In this document: one piece after another, positions 18,125 to 26,411 of the stretch | How positions within the stretch are numbered: position 1 is the first letter of the stretch | Layout: every line of letters begins with the position of its first letter | From: Bacillota bacterium | GTDB lineage: Bacteria; Bacillota; Sulfobacillia; JAMCWA01 | Length of the DNA stretch: 34,199 nt | Assembly (NCBI GenBank): GCA_023475165.1 | Contig: JAMCWA010000081.1 | Location: 1 to 34,199, forward strand | Direction of reading: 5' to 3' | The notes under the pieces: generated by a model | What the model saw: only the letters and a program-made list of their open reading frames with translations | The model's database searches: none | What the model was told of the DNA's origin: nothing | Position numbers and translations under genes: made by a program

Positions 18125-18943
18125 TCAGCTCAGGAGCTTACGCTTCATGAAGTAAACCAGGACCGGCAGTTGAAGCACTGCTACCACCAGAAGCCAGCAG
18201 AGGCTGGTCCAAAGGTCAGGAGTAATCCGGCCCAGGACCAGCCCCCGGGACAACCGGACCACGTGGTAGAGGGGAGTAAACCAGATGAGATTCCGGGCCA
18301 GGGGAGGGAGGTTTTCCACGGGGAAGAAGATGCCGCTGAACATGAACATGGGAGTGATGGCTAGGGTAAAGTAATAGAAGAGTTGATCCTCCACCCGAGC
18401 CAGGGTGGCCACCACCAGGGCCGGGGCCGCGAAGATGATACCAGGTAGAACCATGAGAGGCGACACCAGCAAGGCTAACGGGGATTGGATCAAACCCAGG
18501 AGGAAGATCACTGTGAGAAAGGTGCTCCCATAAAGGATACTGCGGCTGATCTCCCAGAGGATTTCCCCACCCACAATGCTCTCCACCTCCACCGGGCCGG
18601 TAAGGATGGAGTCATAAACGCCGTCCCGGTGGAGCTTGGCAAACCCGGAGAAGGCCATATCATAGCTCACCCCCAGCATGGCCGTGGAGGCCAAGAGACC
18701 GGGGGCGATGTAGGCGGCAAAGGACACATTTTCCAGGCTGGCCACGTAGGTGCCCAGCCCAAAGCCCAGGGCTACTAGGTTCATAAAGGGCTCACCAAAA
18801 TTTAAGAGCAGGCTGGTTTTGTAGATTTTGAGCCAAGCCACCAGGTCCCGCTCCCAGACCCGTCTCGCCCGCCAGTCGAAACGGGGGAAAAACCCGCGGG
18901 GCGGGCTGAAGGGTGCGGCTTTTCCCTTCAACGTCACATCCAT
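18125..18943 (-). CDS. ABC-2 type exporter permease (NodJ-like)
   Basis: About 272 residues with six predicted membrane helices. Recognisable stretches are MNLVALGFGLGTYV, the MLGVSYDMAFSGFAKL loop, PGIIFAAPALVVATLARV and the FSGIFFPVENLPP signature of the ABC-2/NodJ family. It forms the membrane channel for the ATPase encoded immediately upstream (22-bp gap). Substrates of this family are lipids, polysaccharides or drugs, and nothing here narrows the choice. I chose ATG 18943 because GGAGG lies 7 nt upstream. The frame is open to 19006 but that overlaps the ATPase gene without a ribosome site. Confidence 0.88.
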   Translation of the reverse strand: MDVTLKGKAAPFSPPRGFFPRFDWRARRVWERDLVAWLKIYKTSLLLNFGEPFMNLVALGFGLGTYVASLENVSFAAYIAPGLLASTAMLGVSYDMAFSGFAKLHRDGVYDSILTGPVEVESIVGGEILWEISRSILYGSTFLTVIFLLGLIQSPLALLVSPLMVLPGIIFAAPALVVATLARVEDQLFYYFTLAITPMFMFSGIFFPVENLPPLARNLIWFTPLYHVVRLSRGLVLGRITPDLWTSLCWLLVVAVLQLPVLVYFMKRKLLS

Positions 18944-18965
18944 AAGATGACCTCCGGCTTCCCTT

Positions 18966-19919
18966 TTACTCCTCCAACGACCGTCCGGTAAGAATGAGAA
19001 ACACATCCTCCAGGTTGGTCGGCCGGGCCAGGTATTGGCCGGCCCGTAGCTTCAACCCCTCGAACCGGTCCAGAAGGGTCCCATTGTCATGGTTGAAGAG
19101 AAAGGTTCGCCCACCTACCGTTTCTCGACGGCGCACCAGGCCGTCTGGCACAAGGTGGTCACCGTTCAACAGAGAGGAGTTGATCTCCAGGACATAGGGT
19201 CCGGCCACCTCCTCCACCAGACCGGTCGGCTCCCCGCGGGCCAGAATCTGGCCGTGATCCATTACCACCAGTCGATCGCACAACCGGGCCGCCTCCTCCA
19301 TATAGTGGGTGGTAAGGATCAAGGTCGAACCGGCCTCCCTGAGTTCGGCCAATTTCTGCCAGACCACATGGCGGGCGCGCGGGTCCAGACCCGTAGTGGG
19401 CTCATCCAGAATCAGGATCTCGGGATCGTTGAGCAAGGCCCGAGCAATGATCAGGCGGCGTTTCATTCCGCCGGAGAGTTCATGGGGCAATGCGCCGGCC
19501 TTGTCCTCCAACCCTAGGAAATCCAGACGGGCTCGCGCCCGCTCCCCGGCCTCCTGGCGAATCATCCCGAAGTAACGGCCATAGAGGATGAGGTTCTCCA
19601 GGACGGTCAGCTCCGGGTCCAGGTTGTTCTCCTGAGGAACGACGCCCACACGCCCCTTGATCTGGGACATCTGGCGTTTGGCATCAAACCCCAAAACGTA
19701 AAGCTCTCCCCCCGAGATGCTGGTCCGACCATAGATCATCTTCATGGTGGAAGTTTTCCCGGCACCATTCGGCCCCAAAAAGCCGAAACACTCGCCCCTT
19801 TGGACTGAGAAATCAATTCCTTTTACCGCTAGGGCCTGGCCGTAGGTTTTCTGGAGCTGCCTGGCTTCAATTACCGCATTTGTCTCCAAGAAGCGGTTCC
19901 CTCGCTCTAACAAGAACAT
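18966..19919 (-). CDS. ABC exporter ATPase (NodI-like)
   Basis: About 318 residues. Walker A is GPNGAGKTS, the Q-loop is VPQENN, the ABC signature is LSGGMKRR, Walker B is LILDEPTTGLDP and the switch His is in LTTHYMEEA. The C-terminal extension of about 90 residues (VLEINSSLLNG through TNLEDVFLILTGRSL) is typical of the NodI/DrrA class. It powers the NodJ-like permease downstream. A good sigma-A promoter lies just upstream. ATG 19919 would leave a leader of only about 10 nt without a Shine-Dalgarno. TTG 19889, preceded by GAGGGA, is an alternative start that fits the family N-terminus equally well. Confidence 0.88.
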   Translation of the reverse strand: MFLLERGNRFLETNAVIEARQLQKTYGQALAVKGIDFSVQRGECFGFLGPNGAGKTSTMKMIYGRTSISGGELYVLGFDAKRQMSQIKGRVGVVPQENNLDPELTVLENLILYGRYFGMIRQEAGERARARLDFLGLEDKAGALPHELSGGMKRRLIIARALLNDPEILILDEPTTGLDPRARHVVWQKLAELREAGSTLILTTHYMEEAARLCDRLVVMDHGQILARGEPTGLVEEVAGPYVLEINSSLLNGDHLVPDGLVRRRETVGGRTFLFNHDNGTLLDRFEGLKLRAGQYLARPTNLEDVFLILTGRSLEE

Positions 19920-19935
19920 ACGTTTCACGACAACT

Positions 19936-19964
19936 ATATTATCAGATGACACCGAGGGCTGCAA
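19936..19964 (-). promoter_or_regulatory. Sigma-A promoter of the ABC exporter operon
   Basis: On the minus strand, -35 TTGCAG (19964-19959), an exact 17-nt spacer and -10 TAATAT (19941-19936). Predicted transcription start is near 19929, only about 10 nt before the first ATG, which suggests either leaderless-like initiation or use of the TTG at 19889. Confidence 0.65.
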
Positions 19965-20073
19965 GCAGTATCCTCGCATTGCCCAATCGCCCGTCAAAAC
20001 GTCAGTTCAATTCTCGCCGCCCTCAGCATAATCTAAAGAGGAATGAGACTATGCACCCGGGGAGGAATGCTCC

Positions 20074-20571
20074 ATGGGTAACGAATGGTGCAAGGCCCCT
20101 CTGCCCTTACCCTCCTTCAAGGTGGAAGGGCCCAAACCTGAATATGCCGGTGTCCTCCACGATGGCCTGGTGGGGGAATTGACGGCCATCACCGAATACC
20201 TCTATTATCACTTCACCACCATGTTTACCAGTCCGGAGCTCTCCCGGATGTTCTTTTGCTTGGCCACGGTGGAGATGGAACACCTGGATTGGATCGCCAG
20301 GTTCATGGTCCTTTTAGGTGGTGACCCCCGTTATACCTCCCAGGAAGGGCGTTACTGGAATGCCACCTATCCCCGCTATACCAAAAACCTCTGCGAACAG
20401 ATCACCAATTCCCTGGCCGGTGAGCGCGGGGGGATGACCCAATACCAGAGCCAGATCGCCCTGATCCATGATCCCAATGTCCAGTCCATGCTGGCCAGGA
20501 TCATAGAGGACGAGAAGGTCCACATTAGGATCCTGGAGGAAAAGCGGGAGCTCTACTGCGGGCCACGCTAA
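20074..20571 (+). CDS. Ferritin-like diiron protein (bacterioferritin/rubrerythrin-type)
   Basis: 165 residues forming a four-helix bundle. Candidate metal ligands are Glu in GELTAITEY, Glu-x-x-His in VEMEHLDW, Glu in AGERGGMTQY and Glu-x-x-His in EDEKVHIRIL, the E/ExxH pattern of ferritin-like diiron domains. There is no rubredoxin domain. The protein begins with MGNEWCKAPLPLP, a short unconserved leader. The start has GGGGAGGAA about 8 nt upstream. It is divergent from the ABC exporter; CATAAT at 20027-20032 could be a weak -10. A role in iron storage or peroxide/oxygen protection in an anaerobe is likely, but the exact subfamily is uncertain. Confidence 0.82.
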   Translation: MGNEWCKAPLPLPSFKVEGPKPEYAGVLHDGLVGELTAITEYLYYHFTTMFTSPELSRMFFCLATVEMEHLDWIARFMVLLGGDPRYTSQEGRYWNATYPRYTKNLCEQITNSLAGERGGMTQYQSQIALIHDPNVQSMLARIIEDEKVHIRILEEKRELYCGPR

Positions 20572-20939
20572 AGCCTGGGCGACTGTTGAAGATGGCGGTT
20601 TTTCAGCGGTCTTCTAGGAGAGTCAGGTATGTTTACCCTCCGGCCAGTTCTTAAGGAAGCGAATAGGGCTGTCAGCTATTCGTGGGTGGGGGGCGCGATT
20701 TTTGGGTGGCGACCGCGGCCGTCACCTTTTGCCGCTGCGCCCCTTGCATTAAAGCGACTGTCCGCTTAGAATTGTCTTAGACAAGAATAATTACTCTCAT
20801 CATTTTCCCAGATTCCCATCCCATTGGTAGCTCTTCCTGGTTTTCTTTGCCTCCTTACACCTAATTGGAGTGTGACTCTTGGCAATGTGTCTAGGCATAG
20901 AGCACCGTTGGTTTTTCTGGAAAGAGGAGTGTAAGCCGA
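20572..20939. other. 368-bp intergenic region with hairpin and palindrome
   Basis: A perfect 7-bp hairpin (CGAATAG 20660-20666 / CTATTCG 20676-20682) may end the ferritin-like transcript, but no U-tract follows. Downstream lie a sigma-A-like promoter (20744-20772) and a short palindrome TTGTC-TTA-GACAA (20772-20784) sitting on the expected transcription start, which could be an operator. The leader to the cyclase is about 160 nt. I see no riboswitch consensus in it. Confidence 0.45.
20744..20772 (+). promoter_or_regulatory. Candidate sigma-A promoter of the diguanylate cyclase
   Basis: -35 TTGCAT (20744-20749), 17-nt spacer, -10 TAGAAT (20767-20772). Correct orientation for the cyclase gene starting at 20940. 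Confidence 0.5.
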
Positions 20940-22376
20940 GTGACCCTGGGGAAAGTCCAATCTTCTCTACAGGCCTGTTTTGTTTTCTTGCGTTATCACC
21001 ATAGGTTCTTAACCTTAGTCCCCGTATTGGTTACCCTTTTCTTTCTGGGCTATGCCGATTCGGCTTTTTACCGGGTCTATCGCCCCGAACAATACCTGTC
21101 TCTCCATACTATTTTGGAGTTCCTGAGTATCATCGTCTCTTTTGCCACTGCCTCGGTCATCTTTCTGACCAGACGTCACATTTCTCACCTGGACCAGATG
21201 ATCCTGGCTCTAACCTTCCTTATCGCCGGTTCCATAGATCTCTTCCATACCCTATCCTACAAAGGGATGCCCGTATTCTTGACGCCCAGTTCCGCACCTA
21301 AGGCTACCACCTTTTGGATGATCGGCCGCCTGGTTGCCTCCTCGGGTTTTCTGGCCGCTTCCTTTGCCTTCTATCGGGATTACCGCTTCAACTTCCGGCT
21401 CATCTGGGGGGTCCTGATCAGCCTCTTTTTCATCGCCTTCGTTCTGGTTCTGGTGACTTACTATCCTCACTACCTGCCCGCCATGTACGTTGAGGGGCAG
21501 GGCCTCACCTTCTTGAAGAAAGTCCTGGAATACGTGGTTGTTTTCCTGCTCGGCCTCGCAGCCAGCTTTTATCTGGCGGGCCTGGGCCGTCCGGGCCAGT
21601 CCCAGGCGAGAATCGAAGAAGGTAAGACCCTGGCCATAGCCCATGTCATTTCCATTTTCAGTGAACTCTCCTTCACCCTCTACTTGAATGTCTACGATCT
21701 TTATAATCTCCTTGGTCATCTTTATAAGGTGATCTCTTATTACCTGTTTTACGATGCCCTTTTTGCCGCTGCGGTGCTAAGGCCTTACAATGAGCTGATG
21801 GCGACTAAACAAGAGCTGAGCCTGGCCCATGCCGATCTTGAGAGAATTGTTGAAGAGCGGACGCTAGAGCTCAGAAAAACCAATGTTCAACTTCGGGAAG
21901 CCTCCATCCGGGACCCCCTCACCGGGGCTTATAACCGAAGATTTCTTGACGAGAAGCTCCATGATTTTATCGCTTTGGACTCCAGCAAGATGGTCTTATT
22001 TTCCCTGCTCATCATGGACATTGACCGGTTTAAGGAGATAAATGACCTAAAGGGGCATGTTGTCGGAGACCAGTACTTGAGGAACCTGGTCCAGGTAGTC
22101 AAGAAAACAGTGCGGGCCTATGATCTGGTCGGCCGTTATGGTGGGGACGAGTTTATCGTCGTCTTGCCGGGGGTTGGGTCGGAACAGGCCAGCCTGACAG
22201 CTGACCGAATCAGAAAGGCTCTGCGCGAAGAAGCTTACCCGCCCATCGAGATTTCGCTGGGTCTAGCCTCTTACCCTGGAGATGGACAAGACGTTGAGAC
22301 CCTGATCAAATTGGCTGATAGCGATCTTTACGTTGAAAAGGAAGCCAAGCGCCAGCAAGTGCTATCATCTCTTTGA
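20940..22376 (+). CDS. Membrane diguanylate cyclase (MASE3-like sensor plus GGDEF)
   Basis: 478 residues. The N-terminal half (about 20-275) holds about eight hydrophobic helices resembling the MASE3 sensor (LDQMILALTFLIAGSIDLFHTLSYKGM, including the conserved SIDLFHTLSYKG block). A coiled-coil (about 285-315, LERIVEERTLELRK) joins it to a C-terminal GGDEF domain starting at RDPLTGAYNRR. The active site GGDEF is at residues 401-405, with a product-inhibition I-site RxxD (RAYD, 392-395) at the correct spacing. It should therefore make c-di-GMP and be feedback-controlled. Start GTG 20940 has AGGAG about 10 nt upstream. No EAL domain is present. The ligand or stimulus of the membrane domain is unknown. 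Confidence 0.92.
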   Translation: MTLGKVQSSLQACFVFLRYHHRFLTLVPVLVTLFFLGYADSAFYRVYRPEQYLSLHTILEFLSIIVSFATASVIFLTRRHISHLDQMILALTFLIAGSIDLFHTLSYKGMPVFLTPSSAPKATTFWMIGRLVASSGFLAASFAFYRDYRFNFRLIWGVLISLFFIAFVLVLVTYYPHYLPAMYVEGQGLTFLKKVLEYVVVFLLGLAASFYLAGLGRPGQSQARIEEGKTLAIAHVISIFSELSFTLYLNVYDLYNLLGHLYKVISYYLFYDALFAAAVLRPYNELMATKQELSLAHADLERIVEERTLELRKTNVQLREASIRDPLTGAYNRRFLDEKLHDFIALDSSKMVLFSLLIMDIDRFKEINDLKGHVVGDQYLRNLVQVVKKTVRAYDLVGRYGGDEFIVVLPGVGSEQASLTADRIRKALREEAYPPIEISLGLASYPGDGQDVETLIKLADSDLYVEKEAKRQQVLSSL

Positions 22377-22507
22377 ATCTGACGGACCTTTGCGCATCCC
22401 GGAAGGTCCGGGATTGCGGCCAGTCATCGTTCTGGCTTCAGGCCGTCAAGAGTTCACGGTCCATCCAGTACCTCTCGGATACAAGCTTTGTCTATGCCAT
22501 TTTCAAA

Positions 22508-22530
22508 AAGGAGGTGGAATTCCCATGTGA
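22508..22530 (+). promoter_or_regulatory. Orphan ribosome binding site followed by ATG-TGA
   Basis: AAAGGAGGTGG (22508-22517 region), seven nt, then ATG (22525) directly followed by TGA. A near-perfect Shine-Dalgarno with no gene behind it lies at the left boundary of the AT-rich acetyltransferase segment. It may be the stump of a gene displaced when that segment arrived, or a minimal start-stop element. The remainder of 22377-22555 holds a GGACCTT/AAGGTCC hairpin near 22383-22408 after the cyclase stop. Confidence 0.4.
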
Positions 22531-22555
22531 ACTGCTGAATTTTATTGGCCAAAAA

Positions 22556-23488
22556 TTAGGGATTTGAAGTGGCCATTGATACTGCGTAAGGATTCACGGA
22601 CTGCCACTCCTTTTTCCACATTTCACGATGGCAGATTGTTTCAAATCCGATAGCGGTATAAAATTCAGGCACACCGCCGAAGCAATATGTTGCACCGAGT
22701 GCTTTTGTTTTCTTCATTCCTTCGGTAAGTGCAATGGTGGCAAGGCCCATCCTGCGATATTCAGGAACTGTGGCGAGGGGCTCCAGATAAGCATACTTAT
22801 TTTTCTCATCGAACCACATCCCGGCAAAGCATGCATAATCTCCATTCGGAGCTTTTATTACAGTTGTCAGATCTTTTCGGAAATTTGGGCCGCTTTGCAT
22901 CAGCATTGGATCATCAATATTATCAGTGGGATTATCTCCATGGTTAAAGCCTTTCCAAAGGCAATAATGGATTTTCTTATAATCGTTTTCATCCTCTAAA
23001 GAAATTAGCGAATAGCCATCGGGAATTTTCACGTCAATAAATGGTTTGTTATAGGAGAATATCCGAACCGGTTCGGTATGTACCTTTGTGTAGCCTTTTC
23101 GTGCTAATAATTCAATTTTGTCCGTTTCTTTATCGGTCACCCATACCGAAAGAGTCTGCTTGTTGTTATTTATAATAGACAGCTGCTTTTCTGCAAATGT
23201 AAGCATTTCAGATAAGAGAAATGTATGATCTTGGTCAGTTACCAGAAAGCTTTCGCCGATATTCATTTCATAGCATGCAATACCGACAAGCTTTCTGCCA
23301 TCCTCCCAAAGTCCGAAACGGTGTGTCAACTGGTGATGAAAGAAAGGATGCGTATGCGCATACTCAAAAAATTGCGGTAAAAGGTAACTATTTAAAGTAT
23401 CAATTGAGTAGACGTCAGTTAGAAATCTGTGAACTGTAGTAAAATCAGCAAGAAGTTTATATCTTGTTTTATGAATATTTTGTTCCAT
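22556..23488 (-). CDS. GNAT-family N-acetyltransferase, AT-rich, probably acquired
   Basis: 310 residues. The C-terminal half carries a GNAT fold with the acetyl-CoA loop in LATVPEYRRMGLATIAL (R/Q-x-x-G-x-A type), followed by the closing region GATYCFGGVPEFYTAIGFE. The N-terminal half looks like a second, degenerate GNAT-like domain. The target is unknown. Codon use is clearly different from the neighbours: A/T-rich with many Asn, Lys, Ile and Tyr, against the GC-rich surroundings. The composition shift begins near 22540 and ends at about 23515. This indicates recent horizontal transfer, perhaps from a low-GC Firmicute. Start ATG has AGGAGG upstream. It lies 24 bp behind the RlmD gene on the same strand. 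Confidence 0.88.
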   Translation of the reverse strand: MEQNIHKTRYKLLADFTTVHRFLTDVYSIDTLNSYLLPQFFEYAHTHPFFHHQLTHRFGLWEDGRKLVGIACYEMNIGESFLVTDQDHTFLLSEMLTFAEKQLSIINNNKQTLSVWVTDKETDKIELLARKGYTKVHTEPVRIFSYNKPFIDVKIPDGYSLISLEDENDYKKIHYCLWKGFNHGDNPTDNIDDPMLMQSGPNFRKDLTTVIKAPNGDYACFAGMWFDEKNKYAYLEPLATVPEYRRMGLATIALTEGMKKTKALGATYCFGGVPEFYTAIGFETICHREMWKKEWQSVNPYAVSMATSNP

Positions 23489-23511
23489 AACAAATCCTCC
23501 TAACATGTATT

Positions 23512-25161
23512 TTAATGATCAAGATTACGGTCTTGGGGTACGGCGTCCGTGGTGACCTGGCATTCTGCTCTTTGTATCAACACTATCGCCTCTACGTGAG
23601 CCGTCTGCGGGAACATGTCTACCGGCTGGACCTCCTGGGTTCGGTAGCCGCACCCCTGCAGGATGGCCAGGTCACGGGCCAGGGTGGCCGGATTGCAGCT
23701 GACGTAAACGATACGTTGCGGTCGTAGGGTAGCGATGGCCCTCAGGGCTTCCCTTTCAACGCCCCGGCGCGGCGGGTCCAGGACTACCACCCCCGGCCGA
23801 ACTCCTTGGTCGGCCAGGTCTGGTAAGACCTCCTCCACCCTCCCCAGCCGGAACTCGGCATTGCCGATGCCGTTACGGACGGCGTTCCCCCTGGCATCGG
23901 CCACCGCCTCGGGTACCTCCTCAATACCGATGACCCGCCCGGCCTGTCGCGCCAGGAAGAGGGCGATCGTCCCCGTACCGGTGAAGGCGTCAATAACCAC
24001 CTCTTGACCGCTGAGCCCGGCGAAACCCAGCGTTTTCTGGTAGAGGGTTTGGGCCTGCTCCGGGTTCACCTGGAAAAAGGAGCGGGCCGAAAGTTTGAAG
24101 GTGAGATCGCCCAGCCGGTCTTCTATGGCCTTCTCCCCGGCCAAAAGAAAGGTTTCGTCTCCAAAAATGACGTTGCTGCGACGGGTGTTAACGTTGGCGA
24201 TGACGCTTCTTATCGCGGGTAAGCGTCGCATTAGCTCTCCGGCTAACTCCTTCCCCCCTGGCAGTTTTTGTCCATTGATCACCAACCCCACCATCGCCTG
24301 CCTTGTCGCGACAGCCGTTCGGGCCATGACGTGACGGATGAGCCCCTGGCCGCTGGCTTCGTCATAAGGTGGATAACCGTACCGAGCGATGAGCCGTCTG
24401 GTCTCCCGGAGGATCTCATTGTTAGTCGGGTGTTGGATGGGGCAGTTATCGATGTCGATGATCCGGTGGCTTCCCCGGGCGTAGAGACCGGCCACGAGCC
24501 CTCCCGGGTTGGAACGCGGACCATAAGAGGATCCTGCAACAGCAGAGCCGGTGCCCCTTCCCCGGGTTCCCGTGGACGTAGTTTGTTTTGGGAACAGTAA
24601 AGGAACAGGGGCCCTACCCGGCCCCTTGAAGAGAGGGTTTGCCTCCGCCGAAGAGCCCTGCCGACCCTTCGCGATGATAGTTCCGCCGTCTCTGGGGTGT
24701 CCGCCGGGAATTGGTGCCAAACCCACGGGAAAAACGGCTTTATTCCGATAAAACCAAGGCTCCTCCGCCCGTAACGTCTCATGGAGGATGAAGTCTCTTA
24801 AGCCGCCGATCCTGGTCAAGGCATCGTCAACCTGCCGTCTCTTCCAGCGCAACTGCTCCGCGTAATCCATCTCCTGCAGTTGGCAGCCGCCGCATTCGTA
24901 GTAAACCTGGCAACGCGGGACTACGCGATGGGGAGAGGGGCGCAGTATTTCTACCGTCTCGCCACGGGCATAATTCCTCTTGACCTCCACGATCTTGACC
25001 AGGGCTTGGTCGCCAGGAATGGCTTTCTCGACAAAAACGGTAAAAGCCGCGCCGTTTTCCACCCAGCGGGCTATGCCTTCGCCGTGTTCGCCCAATCCCT
25101 CTGGGACCAGTTCGACCTCTTGGCCAACCTTGAGGGGCGGCCTCGCAGAAGAATCCTTCAC
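23512..25161 (-). CDS. rlmD: 23S rRNA (uracil-5-)-methyltransferase, RlmD/RumA-type, with insert
   Basis: About 549 residues. SAM-dependent C5 methylation of a uridine in 23S rRNA (or tRNA, as in TrmFO-independent relatives). In order: a TRAM domain (VGQEVELVPEGLGEHGEGIAR), a [4Fe-4S] ligand set in CQVYYECGGCQ with a fourth Cys in DNCPIQ, a SAM domain with DAFTGTGTIALFLA, and the catalytic block LDPPRRGVE followed by YVSCNPATLARDL (nucleophilic Cys). About 74 extra Gly/Ser/Pro-rich residues (DNA 24498-24720) split the conserved RNKAVFPV...LVAGLYARGSHRIIDID segment. GTG 25161 has GGGAGGG upstream. An alternative GTG at 25227 has only a very close GGAG and would add 22 unconserved residues. Follows the creatininase gene. 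Confidence 0.88.
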   Translation of the reverse strand: MKDSSARPPLKVGQEVELVPEGLGEHGEGIARWVENGAAFTVFVEKAIPGDQALVKIVEVKRNYARGETVEILRPSPHRVVPRCQVYYECGGCQLQEMDYAEQLRWKRRQVDDALTRIGGLRDFILHETLRAEEPWFYRNKAVFPVGLAPIPGGHPRDGGTIIAKGRQGSSAEANPLFKGPGRAPVPLLFPKQTTSTGTRGRGTGSAVAGSSYGPRSNPGGLVAGLYARGSHRIIDIDNCPIQHPTNNEILRETRRLIARYGYPPYDEASGQGLIRHVMARTAVATRQAMVGLVINGQKLPGGKELAGELMRRLPAIRSVIANVNTRRSNVIFGDETFLLAGEKAIEDRLGDLTFKLSARSFFQVNPEQAQTLYQKTLGFAGLSGQEVVIDAFTGTGTIALFLARQAGRVIGIEEVPEAVADARGNAVRNGIGNAEFRLGRVEEVLPDLADQGVRPGVVVLDPPRRGVEREALRAIATLRPQRIVYVSCNPATLARDLAILQGCGYRTQEVQPVDMFPQTAHVEAIVLIQRAECQVTTDAVPQDRNLDH

Positions 25162-25272
25162 CAGGCGACGTTCCCTCCCGGGAGCCGGCTGAAAAAAGCC
25201 CATCTGTGTGGCACAATCCGCCAGCACTACTCCACCATCAAGCGGCTTGCGGCCGCTTTTCTGACCGCCCTT

Positions 25273-25998
25273 CTACCGTAGCAGATCCCCGGCCCAGAGG
25301 GCACGAACCATCTCTTCAATCCGCCGGGCAGCCAGGCTCAGGATCGCCTCACCCTGCTCTCCGGTGGCCAGGGTGGCCCTCCCGGAGAGGGCGTCGGGAT
25401 AGCTTAAAGACGCCACCCGTTCCATCTTTACATTTCCCAGGAGGCGCTTCCCATAGTCCCTGGCCTTGGACATATCCACCAGGTCGGAGCGGATGGCCAG
25501 AACCACGGAAGACTCATCTTCGCCGGCGTGCCCCTGCCCACCGGTGATGGTCTTGATCTCCGCCGAAAAATCCACCCACCAACTGATGGTCAACACCCTC
25601 GCCCCCTTGGCCGCCAATCTCTCCGCAGCCATACTCAAAGCCGGTATATTGCCGCCGTGACCATTCAGGAAGAGGATGTTGGTCAGTCCCCAGTTCAAGT
25701 AGGATAGCCCGACATCGGCCACATAAGCGGAAAAGACCTCCGCCGAAACGTTGACGGTTCCCGGAAAGATCGATAGGTCCCAGGAATGACCGTAGGGTAT
25801 GGTCGGCGCCAGGATGACCCTTTCCCCCAGGAGCTGCCCCGCCATCTCCCCCATTTTTTCTGGGATCAAGGCGTCTGTCCCCAGGGGCAGGTGGTGGCCG
25901 TGAGCCTCAATGGAACCGATAGGCAAGAGCAAGGTATCGGCTCTCCTGGTAACGTCCCGGAAACCATCCATAGTCAATTCAGCAGCCCGGATAACCAT
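25273..25998 (-). CDS. Creatininase-family amidohydrolase
   Basis: About 241 residues, normal for the family (creatininase, FAPy deformylase ArfB, MftE). The metal-binding signature is complete: PIGSIEAHGHHLPLGTDAL (Glu, His, Asp ligands), LNGHGGN (His) and GHAGEDESS (Glu). No signal peptide is seen. The substrate cannot be assigned; members cleave cyclic amides or act in peptide maturation. No mycofactocin or riboflavin/F420 genes are nearby to narrow it. Start ATG 25998 has AAAGGATG about 10 nt upstream; TTG 26004 is an in-frame alternative. It is followed on the same strand by rlmD after a gap of about 110 bp. Confidence 0.88.
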   Translation of the reverse strand: MVIRAAELTMDGFRDVTRRADTLLLPIGSIEAHGHHLPLGTDALIPEKMGEMAGQLLGERVILAPTIPYGHSWDLSIFPGTVNVSAEVFSAYVADVGLSYLNWGLTNILFLNGHGGNIPALSMAAERLAAKGARVLTISWWVDFSAEIKTITGGQGHAGEDESSVVLAIRSDLVDMSKARDYGKRLLGNVKMERVASLSYPDALSGRATLATGEQGEAILSLAARRIEEMVRALWAGDLLR

Positions 25999-26004
25999 TC
26001 CCAA

Positions 26005-26411
26005 ATCATCCTTTCGCGGTGTACCATATCCCCACCAGACTTATATTCCCTTTCCCAGCCGCTTTTCCTGCCACTCGGAAGGGAAAAGTTTCACCCCGCC
26101 CCTAACACGCCTTTGGTGGGGACACCCGGCTCAGCGGTGGAGGAGGAGGGAGGCACCATACCTGCAGCCTTAGCCCTATCTAGTATGTTTCCCTGGCGGA
26201 CCTCCCGACGCCGGGTCCCCATGCCGTCTTTGAGAGGGCTAAAGTTCTACCGTGATGCGGTCGGCGTAGATGATCGAAAGCGAGGACGGCAGCGCCCGAG
26301 CCGCGCCCTGAAAGTAATTGGCTTATTACAGTGTAGGAAATGAGTGAGACCTCCTGCCGGAAGGCAGAAGGCCTCTTTTTCATAACCGTTTTCCGTTCAC
26401 CCGATTCACGG
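26005..26411. other. 407-bp intergenic region with plus-strand terminator and hairpin
   Basis: No gene with a recognisable product. On the plus strand a strong terminator ends at 26380, and an imperfect long hairpin is seen inside (TGCCGTC 26222-26228 / GACGGCA 26285-26291, with an inner TCTAC/GTAGA stem), which could be a small RNA. On the minus strand a 26-codon open stretch (26242-26319, ending IIYADRITVEL) has a protein-like look but no start or ribosome site and may be a gene remnant. Confidence 0.4.
26346..26380 (+). terminator. Plus-strand intrinsic terminator
   Basis: Stem of 11 base pairs with two mismatches (GAG-CCT-CTGCC against GGCAG-AGG-CTC), a GGAA tetraloop, then TTTTT (26376-26380). 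No plus-strand gene is found upstream. On the minus strand, for the secreted protein gene ending at 26412, the same hairpin lacks a good U-tract. Confidence 0.75.

Noticed and set aside
25995..26240. T-box-like string TGGTACACCGCG upstream of the creatininase gene
   Set aside because: The T-box core needs TGGTACCGCG; here two extra bases break it, and there is no terminator/antiterminator or amino-acid gene downstream.
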